Shown here: piece after piece, positions 10,855 to 20,400 of the stretch
Layout of the letters: every line of letters starts with the position of its first letter
Numbering within the stretch: position 1 is the first letter of the stretch
Source of the DNA: Caecitellus pseudoparvulus
Taxonomy: Eukaryota; Bigyra: Bicosoecida
Direction: 5' to 3'
Assembly: GCA_965644315.1 (NCBI GenBank)
Contig: CBFFRQ010000061.1
Location: 79,114 to 143,113, forward strand
Length of the DNA stretch: 64,000 nt
Notes under the pieces: generated by a model
What the model saw: the letters and a program-made list of their open reading frames with translations, nothing else
Databases searched by the model: none
Told to the model about the DNA's origin: nothing
Made by a program: the position numbers and the translations under genes

Positions 10855-11573
10855 ATGGACACGACCGTCCCCAGTGGGTATGCTGAGATGGGCGCCTCGT
10901 CCAAGGGAAGCTGGGCTAGCAGGAGCCTGGAACGCCTGTGTTACGTGGCGCTGTTCTTGAGCTTGGTCAGCAGCATTCACATCGGTGCGGCCGGCGTTTC
11001 AGCGCACATGAAACGCCACTTGAATTCGCGTGGCACACTCCGCCCCACCTGCTCACAGGGGCGTCTGGGTACAATGTCCCAATCGCCGTCTTTGGTCTCC
11101 TTGCTGAGGCCTCGCGTCGAGGGCGGCATGTCTTTGCTCTCCTCTTTGTCATCCCCGTGTCGTGGGTGCTGGACATTCTGCGCTTGATGCAGTTCAACTT
11201 CCACTCGTGGGTGACCATTGGCGTCATCTCAGCCGTCGCCCTGTGCATGGTCGCCTTGGTCAAGCTGGTCATGATGCTGGCCCTCTACCAATTGTTCTCT
11301 GAGATGGGCGGGACGTGGAGCCTGACCAACTCCAGTGCGTACCGCGCATCTCCGCTCAAGCACACAGCGCCGCTTAACTGCACGCGACGCGCCTTTTGCA
11401 CAGGCTTGCCGCTGGATCGCAGGCACAGTTTCAGCACTGACGAGGTCGTGGTCGGCGTCGTGTCCGTGCCTCATCGCGGGCACACGGCTCGTTTGGACGG
11501 ACAGCACCCTGGCGTTGCGGGTCCCCGGCCTGAATCGCGGGGCAGTGAAGCGGGTGGGTTCGGAGCCATGTGA
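10855..11573 (+). CDS. Small polytopic membrane protein, AT1-receptor-associated protein (ATRAP)-like
   Basis: Exon 10855-10984 joins 11059-11573 (74-nt intron, GTGCGG...CACAG, phase 1), giving 214 residues. The first hydrophobic helix (LCYVALFLSLVSSIHIG) is followed across the splice by YNVPIAVFGLLAEAS. Then come a long hydrophobic stretch ending SWVLDILRL, and a last helix after HSWVTIG leading into LALYQLFSEMGG. This order, including a Leu-Asp-Ile in the third helix and a Met/Arg-Glu-Gly end, resembles the ATRAP/AGTRAP family (human protein ~159 residues), which sits in endomembranes. The match is by pattern only. An in-frame 69-nt GT...AG stretch (11335-11403) may be a second intron, which would shorten the tail to give 191 residues. 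Ser/Arg-rich C-terminus. Confidence 0.5.
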
Positions 11574-12318
11574 ATCTTGGCTGCAGAGCGCCTTTCTGCT
11601 CCCTAGGGTCTGCCAGTGGCGGTGCACCTGAACCGAGCTCTCTGCCGTGTGCTTGGGCTGCAGCGCTTCAAGCCCGAGTGATCAGCGCTCCGCCCTTCAA
11701 ACGGGTTGCAATCGTACGTTATGTCGTGCACAAGGGGGAAGATGGAAATGTTTACCGTTCCAGTGGGTTCCCTGAGTGCTGTGCTGGTCTGGAGATTAGA
11801 CATAGATCATCACCCAGACTCTTGAGCAGTCTGTGAACACTCGACAGAAGCAGAAAAACACAAGAAAGCAGGTACCCAATGCAATTGAATCATTATTGAA
11901 GTGCTGTTTCGCACTGACAGACTCCCCATTCGCCCACCCTGTGAATGTGAAGCGTTGCACGGGTTTGCAGCTGATCTTGACCTTCCGTAACTGCAGGACT
12001 CCAGCTCTGAGAAGCCTGAGTGGCTGACTTGAGAGCTCAGCAGGCTCCATGGATTCAAAGAAAGACAAGGCTAACAGGGAGGCTGTTGAGCGCCTAAAAG
12101 CTGGCATTCCACGGTACAATCCTCGCAAGTGCGTCTGCGAAACGCGGATGAAACGCGCATTCATGGACTGCACCTACGCCCGACTCTCTGCGCACCGCGG
12201 CACAGGGCCGCGAGCCTTCTGCCCTCCACATACACGGCATCAAGTAAGCTTGTGCAGTGCTGCGCTTGCAGGGCAGAGTGGAACTGCTTTTTCGCTTTGC
12301 CTCCTCGTAGCGCCACGA
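11574..12318. other. Intergenic region with a possible 5' UTR exon of the UBX gene
   Basis: Nt 11820-12050 is relatively AT-rich. An ATG at 12049 opens a short lysine-rich frame (MDSKKDKANREAVERLK), followed by GTGCGT and GTAAGC donor-like sites at 12137 and 12244. None of these joins the next exon in frame, so I read it as an upstream ORF or spliced 5' leader rather than the protein start. Nothing else was recognised. Confidence 0.35.
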
Positions 12319-13914
12319 ATGGCCGAGCAGGGAGACGGGTTGGATGACGAGCGCCGCATGTTTGCCGAGGTAAGTCACGGCCCGCACGGTGTCAGCAGCG
12401 CTCCGCATTTGAATCCACGCGTGTGACATGCTGCACGTTCGCAGTTGGGCGGGGTGAAGGGCTTGTCTCGAGCCTCTGGTGCTGAGCGAGCCATGCGAGG
12501 TGTGGCCACGAAGCCAACTTCCAAGCCGCCCAGCACCGGTACCAGCGCAGAGGGCGGCGCAGGGGAGCTGCTCACTGCCATGGCAGGGCGCCTGCGCACC
12601 CTGGAAGCCGCACAGCGGTCCATGCGGGATGCACTTGTGGCCAAGGACCAGCAGCTCATCCGCATGCGGCGCCAGCTGCGAGCGGCAACGGCTGCCCTTG
12701 CAGATGCAGGGGGGGACAAGCAAGGAGCCGAGGCGCATGCGGCGCTGGAGGCAGAGAACTGCCGGCTGAAGTCGCAGCTGGCTGAGATGGAGACGTTTCT
12801 GAACGACTATGGCTTGGTGTGGGTGGGCTCGTCAGCCACGGGCGGCGAAGCGACTCCCACAGCTGCAGGGCAGGGAGCGTCCACCGGCATCCAGCCAGGC
12901 GGGGCTGACAACGCAGCTGTCGTGGGCCGCGTGAGGGAGCTGAATGAGTTGGCAGGGGGCGCGGGCAAGCGGGTCGTGAAGCGTGGCGGTGCGGCGCGCT
13001 TTGAGGAAGCGGAAAAAGTGAAGCTGACGCTGTTCGCAAACGGTTTCATGCTGCGCCGGGGGCCATTCCGGCTGTATGACACGGACGAGGCACAGGCGTT
13101 TTTCAAGGACGTCTTGGACGGGTACTTCCCCTTCGAGATGCGGGAGCACCACCCCAACGGCGTCGTGTTTGACCTGGTGAACAAGCCTGGTGAGCAGCAC
13201 ACAGCGGGGGCCGGCGGTGAAAGTGACGCGCGGGGAGACATGCCAGGCAAAGGGCGGCGCCTGCAGGACGGCCCAACCGCTGCCGGGCTTGCCGCACACG
13301 GCGGCACACACATCGCAGTGGATGCCCCTGGCCAGGGTGGCAGGTTTGCAGCCAGTACGCCGGGGGTGACGGCAGGCGGGGGGGGAGGGGGCGGAGACAC
13401 CATGTCAGCTGACGCGCTGGTGAAGGCGCTGCCCCCCTCCGTTGTGCGGAATGGGAAGGTGATCGCTGTGCGGGATGGCGTGGCGGCAATGCTGCGCGGG
13501 GCGCTGGCCTCCGACCGACCTGACATCGTGCTGGTGCAGACCCCCGTGGCACGTGAGCTGGCGTCAGGGCACGGTTCGCGGCCAGAGCTGGGCGGAACGG
13601 GGGGGCTGGATGGTAGCGGTGAGCTGGCACCGTCCATTGCGCCAGCCGACGTGACGACACTGCAGGTGAAGAGTGACAGTGGGCGCCAGACGCTGCTGCT
13701 GAAGTTTCACTTCCACGACACAGTGGGCGATGTGTACGACTACGTGGACCTGCACCGCACAAAGGACAGTGCCTACGTCCTGCGCACGGCCTTCCCGCCG
13801 GCTGCGCTCACAGACCGCTCTGTGACGTTGGAAGAGGCTGGTCTGGTGCCAAACGCTGTGCTGCGCATTGCACCTCACGCTTCGCAGGAAGGCGCCAGCG
13901 ACAGCAAGAAGTAG
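12319..13914 (+). CDS. UBXN11-like protein (coiled coil, SEP domain, UBX domain)
   Basis: Exons 12319-12369 and 12445-13914 (75-nt intron with perfect GTAAGT donor, phase 0) give 506 residues. Order: acidic N-terminus; coiled coil ~60-138 ending in FLNDYGLVWVG, a signature of the UBXN11/socius family; SEP domain ~205-265 (FANGFMLRRGPFRLYD, DGYFPFEMREHHPNGVVFDL); Gly-rich linker; UBX domain ~410-490 with a beta-grasp pattern and a TFR-like turn. SEP plus UBX proteins are p97/VCP cofactors. Human UBXN11 also binds Rnd GTPases. Length is similar to the human protein (~520). The ATG at 12319 is chosen because the region between it and the upstream AG looks non-coding. Recognised with good confidence from domain order plus the DYGLVWVG motif. 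Confidence 0.85.
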
Positions 13915-14469
13915 TGCGAGAGGTTCGAGAGCTGTGTGTTTCGTGGTGTTGGTGCGGTTGGCTACGCCGCAGTCCGGCTTGGCGTGAGGCCAGTGTTGCT
14001 TGGGAGCGCGAGCCGACACCAGTGGATTGGAGCCAGTGCCTGCGCAAGGCGGGGTGTAGGCTGGCATGCACGCCGCGCCTGCAGCTGGCAGGCGCTTCCA
14101 GAGCAATCGTGCACGCACCCTCTACCTGCAATGCATACAAATTTCGCCAGACTCATCGTGAACTTGAGTGCGCTGAACCAGGGGCGCTGCAATCGCGAGC
14201 TTCCCTGCGACGCCTTGCGTCACGCTGTGCACCTCAACACCCCGACGTGGAGGACGGCAGGTGTCCATGTTGAGCGCAGGGCAGCCCGCCAGAGCTTCAG
14301 CCGTGCACCATTCTCTACCCGTTTGCAGTCTGCAGGCTTGCAACCTCCAAAGCTGTGTCCTCGACCAAGAGGGCAGCGCCGGCTGGAAGCGTTTCACACC
14401 CATTGCAGCTCGGGCTGAAACGCCGCAGGCGACTCAGCTCCGGCCCAGTGCACTGAACGACGACCAGCC
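13915..14469 (+). other. Intergenic region, nothing recognised
   Basis: This 555-bp gap separates two head-to-tail plus-strand genes. Short frames on either strand show Cys/Arg-rich, non-domain translations. It presumably holds the UBX gene's 3' UTR and the next promoter. Confidence 0.4.
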
Positions 14470-17400
14470 ATGGCAAGTCGGCGACGAAGTTCAATCTTTG
14501 ATCCCTCCACCCCCCGCATGCGTGTGTCAGCCAGCCCCTCCCGGCGTCGAGCCACCTCTCGACAGAGCATCAGCGTCGCGCTGGGCGCCTTCGCGGCTGC
14601 AGGCGCCAAGCCGCTGGCCTCGGGCCCCTCCTTGCCAGCTGCAGGCTCAACTGGCAGTCATCGCAATCGGCCACTGCATGGCAGCTCCGGCCCCTCCTCC
14701 TCCCCCGCGCATGGCCGAAGTGGCCCCGCGCTCACGTCAACCCCCAGCATGCGGCCCAAGGTGGGTTTGCCAGGCCAAGCAGACCGCGTGCTGAAGCGCG
14801 CTCGCTGCGGCAGTGTCGTGCCACAGACCTTTACAGCTCGCCTGGCAGAGGCCCAGGCTAAGCCCGCAGCCGCCTACACAGCCCCACGGGCGACAGCTGA
14901 GCGCATCGGCAAGCGGCTGAGTCACGTCATGCGCCTGGCCAGCGCCAGCATCTATCGCAAGGCGTCCCTTACAGACGCCGATGCCGAAGAACGTGGCCTG
15001 GCCGATGCCCAGACGTCCTTCACACTGAAAGCACTCGGGCCGGGTCAACTGCGATGGCTGGTGCAGGAGATCGTGCTGAATGACGAGATCGGCGTCATGA
15101 CGCTGCTGGGCGAAACGCAGTGCCTGGTGGAACGCCTTTTCGGTGCCGTCGGACAGGGCCTCCTACCGGTGGACGAGCAGTGTGATCGCTTCGACTTTGG
15201 GCTGGAGCTGGCCGCTGCCGGCGGCTGGACGGGGGTGCTGCGCTCTGTGGACGACCCGGCACACTCCCAGTGGTGGTTCACGTGGCAGAACAACATGCGC
15301 AACGCAGCGCTCATTGCTGCCGAAGCGGCAGAGGAAGCTGGCCCTGCCCCATCCAAAGCCCAGGATGCACTGAGCACCCTGTCTGGTGCCACTGGCAGCA
15401 GCGACGGCAGTGCCGGCAGCTCTTCGCCGCAACTGCGCGGCAAGAGTGTGGGACGCATGCCCAAGTCCCTCGCTCGGTTCGACTCGTCGCGCTCCATTCT
15501 GAGCTCTGACGGGAAGGACGGAGGTGCCGCGCCCTCCGACCAGCCTGCCCCTCTGGCAAAGCTCCTCCCAGGCAAAGTGTACTCACTGGTGCCTGCCTGG
15601 CAAGAGTACACAACAGAGCATGGAGCCAACGCGCTGTCCTCGCCAGGACTGCTCTTCACCACCTTCACCGCGTACTTTGCGCCTGACCTGGCAGAGGCTC
15701 TCTTCCCGGCCCGGCCGGGCACTGTTGCCGCCTGCGCCTGCAACCGAACTTGCCCGGCAGCAGCCCTCGCGTGGCTGCTGGGAGGCTGCCACGTGGACGG
15801 CTGGGCGTCGCCTGCACTGTCTCCGTTCCACTGTGTCGTGTCGCTGTGGCGAGGCGCCTGTGCCTGCTGTGCCCCCTCGCGCTGCAACGTCTCCTGCGGC
15901 AACCCCGCCCTGGCCCTGCGCCCTCGGTACTCCCGACCGGGGGAGGGGGGTGGCGAAGCAGCCCGCATTGCACTGCTGCAGGCCGCGGTGGCAGCCAAGC
16001 TCCCGGCGACGCCGAGTGCTTCCTTCTTGGCCACCCACAATGGCCTCAATGCGCCCCACTCCGAGGCGGGCGATCAGGACAAGGATGAGAAGCAGGACGC
16101 AGGTGGGCTGTCTACCCTCGCCGAGGTGGCGGAGGAAGGTGACGCAGACGACACGGCAGCCTTGCCCCTGGGGCCATTGCCCACAGACGCGCCAGCTGTG
16201 CAGCTGCAGCCGCCACCCGGCGCCACTCTTGCGCGTTGGGCGGGTCTGTGGTGCTTCCTCATGTTCACCATCGCCACCCTTGCGTTCGCGCTGACACAGT
16301 ACCCGGCCCAGCTTGACGCGATCCCAGCCGATGTGTACCTCACCCGCACCGACCGGAGAGCGCAGGCAGCCAACCAAACAACTCCAGATGCCCAGCTCGG
16401 GCCTGGGGCTGACCTGCAGCAGCCGCACTCCCCCCTGCAGGCCTACCTCACCTCCCTCACAGGCATCGCGACTCTCATCCGCTCCTGCATCGTCATGTTC
16501 GGCGTCGTGCTGAGCCTGGACGCACCCATGGTGCTGGTGTCCTCTGCGTACTCCCACCCTCGGCTCCCACTGCGCCTCGCCTGCTTCGGCCACATCACCA
16601 AGGCACTCCTGGCGACAGCGCTTGTCGTGGTGCTGCCGTGGCTGGCCCTCACTAATGATGCAGTGGGAGATGCCTTGCCCGATGCTATGGGCGGGCTCAT
16701 CCTTATCCTGCCCTTTGTCCTGCCAGGCGTGGGGCAGGCGCTGCGCACGGTGCTGTATGCGCTGTCTCCATGGTGCAGCGTGGCAGGCGTCGGCTCACCC
16801 AGCTGCTGGCGCCAGGGCCGCCTGTGCCTGTCTGGGCAAGGGGCCATGCACTCAGGGCTGTTCTGCCACAGCAGCCCGTGCCTCTGCTGCGCCTGTGGTT
16901 GCTTCCCAGGTGGGGATGAGGACACCGCCGCCTGCTGCTGTGGGCCCTGTTTGGGGTGTGCGCAGGGCAACACCTCCTCTGCTAGGCGCGTGCGTGTGCA
17001 GTCTTTCTCTGCAAAAAAGTCAGGCCAGCGCGTTAACAAGGCAGAGGCCCTGCGGAGCAGCAGGCCGCGCACATCGTTGAAGGGAGCCCGCACGCAAGTT
17101 GGTTCTGCCTCCGCTGTCACGTGGGCCTTGGATGCCCACCTAGTGACGCCCTCCCCGACCCAAGGCGTGGAAATGGCGCCTTGTTCCCGCAAATCACGCA
17201 GCAGCCAGATGTCGGATGTGCCCATGCGCCGAGATGGGCAGGGGCCTGACCGCGCCGCCAGTCGCGCGAGTCGAGCTGTGGCGAACCCGCTGCACGCCGC
17301 AAGGGGGGGTGCGCCTGGCCTCCGAGGGGGGCTCAAAGGGGGTGGCCGCAGCAGCAGTCCTCGCCGGCGCCGCAGCTCAGTCAGCGAGCCACCCCACATG

Positions 17401-20400
17401 CGGCACGGTGCCACGCGCACGTCCACTGTAGTGGCGCATGGCTCCCCCCTGCCTAGCAGCTCTGGGGACGGTGACAGGAAGGAGACACCTGCTGCTGCAC
17501 CGACGAACACGCAGAGCAGGCGCGCTCGCTTTGCTGCCGCCGCCAGCAGTGCCCCGGCAGAGCACTCTGACACGCCCAAGCGAGGGAGCCAGAGCGGCCA
17601 AATGCTGCGCACAGCCATGTCCAAGAGCCGTCGGTACTTGTTCGGGGCCACTGTCGACGAAGAAGCCAAGGCGTATGCCAAGCGCGAACGCCGAGACAAG
17701 GCACACATGACTGCCGTGTCCATGCGACACCTGCCCCTGGGTGGGGGCAAGCGTGCTTCCATCCGCATGACAGAGAGCATCGCCGCCATCAAGGGCGTCC
17801 TGACAGAGTTTGGGCTGCATGCGCTCAACGCTGTGGCCACACACGAACGCCTCGTCGCCCGCCGCCTGGTGGTGTGCCTGCTGCTCATGGTAGGCATCGC
17901 ATGCCATGCAGTCGCCTCCATCTACCTGCCACAGCTGGCAGTGCGCGAGAAGAACACGCCTCAGGCCCAAATCGGCCTGTTCTGTGTGTACAAGGCCGTG
18001 TGTCTCGCGCTGTTCCACTTGCTCATCACCGTCCTGCCCTGGTACGCCCGCACTGGCATGGCTGGGCCGCCACGCTCATCAACTGCGTCCATCCTCGGAA
18101 CAACAGCTGGTGCCTGCCTCCGGTGCTGCTCCGCCGTTGCCTGCTTTGAAGAGCAGGAAGGGGGCGTCAACCGGCCTCGAGCAGAGTCCGCGCCAGGTGT
18201 GCGCCGGCGAGTGCAACCAGGTGCCCTGTCAAGCTCCCCTGCTCAAGTGTGTGCCAGGCGGACATGTGGGGGCATTTGCTTTGGTTGTGCCCCCCGCAGC
18301 ATCCCCGCCTGGAACATTGACGCCCAGTGGCTAGGGGTGCTGCTGTGGCCGGTGAATTTCAGAGCATTCTACGGCTCAAGTGGCCGCTTGGAGGCGCTGT
18401 CATCCTTGGTGCCTGACCCCTGGTTCAACACGGCAGTCATCACGTACACTTCCTTCCTGCTACACCTCTTGGAAACCCTTGGCTTCCTCAGCATGACGCC
18501 TGACATTGCCTCCAACGGCACCTTTGCTGCCGTCCTGATCATCGAGCTGCTGTCCTTGGGTGTTGTGCACTTTTCCTGGCTGCAGGTGTCCTGGCGTGAC
18601 GTGTTCATCTACGGACACTCGTGGTACGGGCTGGTGTTGAAGGCGCAGGATGACCAGTACATGCGCGATCCGTCCGATGAGGGGCACGACACGTGCTCCT
18701 TCGTCGGCCCCTTCCTGCGCCGCATCGCCATGGTGCTGGCCATGACCCCTCGCATGGCAGACCTGGAGCTGTGGACTGTCTTGGCTGATGTGTCGGCAGA
18801 GGTGGACACAGATGCCCTCGGTGCCATGAACGCGTGGGTGCAGCACCAAGGTGCAGCCGCTACACGCCTGGCAGTCGGCGTGCCTGCCAGTGCACCCCAG
18901 CACGCCACCGCTGTCTCTGCGGGCGATGATTCAGTGCAAGTGCGTGTTCCGTATGTGCCACCACTGCCATCCAGGCGGCAGCAGATGTTCTGCTGCGGCT
19001 GCTGTGCCTGTCCACGTGCCGTGCAGCAGACCTGTGGCCGGCCAGCGTATGCGACGGAGGCCGAAGCCACCGCCGCAGAACATGACGCACTGGTGAAGAG
19101 TGTGGGGGAAGCAGATGTTATTTCTGCCATGTGGCGGGCGGCAGTGTCTGGCGCAGCGCGTGGCGGGCGCCTGGCAGCAGCACGGTGCGTGCAAATGCTC
19201 GCCGCGGGCGACGGCACAGAGCTGAACTTGGCAGAGCTGTTTGACGGTGACCCGCCCAAAGTCGGCGGCGGCACCCTACAGCGAGATCGATCTTGCACAA
19301 GCTCCAGTCTGAGCGAGGGCTGGGTGGTGGACGAGGACGGCAAGGCAGGGTTGGGCCTGTGGTCCCCCAGGGCGGGTACGATGCAGACGCCCACACGGGC
19401 GCTGCGACTGAGCCAAGAGGAGGGTGTTCTTCCCATTGACCCCGTAGACCACGCACAGACACCGCCCGAGCAAGCACCCGCTGCTGCATCCCAACCTGCA
19501 GCTGACCGTCGGACCCGCGCTCGGACAGCCAGCCAGCGCAAGCTGGACTCTCCCTCTGAGGGGGATGAGGCAGTCAACAGCGACTCCTCACCTGACTCCC
19601 CCAGTGACTCTAAAGAGAGCGTGTCCAGTTCCAATCCGCTCGTCGTGGCCACGCCTTCTGAGACGGCTGACGAGGTGCCAGAGAGCACTGTTGTGAACCC
19701 CTTGGCGGCAGCCTCCACAACTTCCAGTGGTGGCTTGGAAGGCAGTGCGGATGGACCTGCTCCCGCTGGTGACAGCAAAAAAACACCGCCCACCGACGCC
19801 GCGGCTGCCACTGCGGACTCCCACTCCAGCGCCCCTCAACCTGGAGATGGCATGCAGCTCAATCCCATGGCTGCGGCACTGCGGAAAGCAAGGAAGGGCA
19901 GCGCCGCTGGCGACGCAGGGGCAGCTGCAGCATCGCCGAGCGCTGGCGAGACGCCTGCTGCGCCAAGTGAGGATGAGGGTCTCGGCAAGCACCACGATGA
20001 CACCAAGCGCATGCGAGGCATGAAACTCTTCGCACGGGCGGCGTCTTCTCGCGGCCGGGGCCGAGGCCGGCGCCGCCGTGCGAGCTTGGCTGTCACCACC
20101 GCCCAGAATGGTGCAACCAGTGCCAGCACGCCCCGACTGGTGCTGGAGGGTGGCGAGGGGGGGCCACGACGCAGCTTCGACGGGGGGCAGGCAGATGCTG
20201 CCTTTCTGAAGCAAGTAGACGCCATGCGCCGAACGGAACGGAGCAAGCGGGACAGCTCCGCCCTGCTCTCGACCCCCATGGGCGGCGGCATGGACTTGGT
20301 GGGGCATGAGGAGCGCCGAGCCGCCCCTGCACCCACCAGGACCAGACCACAGGGGAGGCAAGCCTCGCGCCAGCAGCAGGCACCTCTCAAACAGCAGGCT

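Noticed and set aside
16443-17921. 492-codon minus-strand ORF opposite the 2456-residue membrane protein
   Set aside because: It has no domain character, and the plus-strand frame has clear hydrophobic helices continuing through it.
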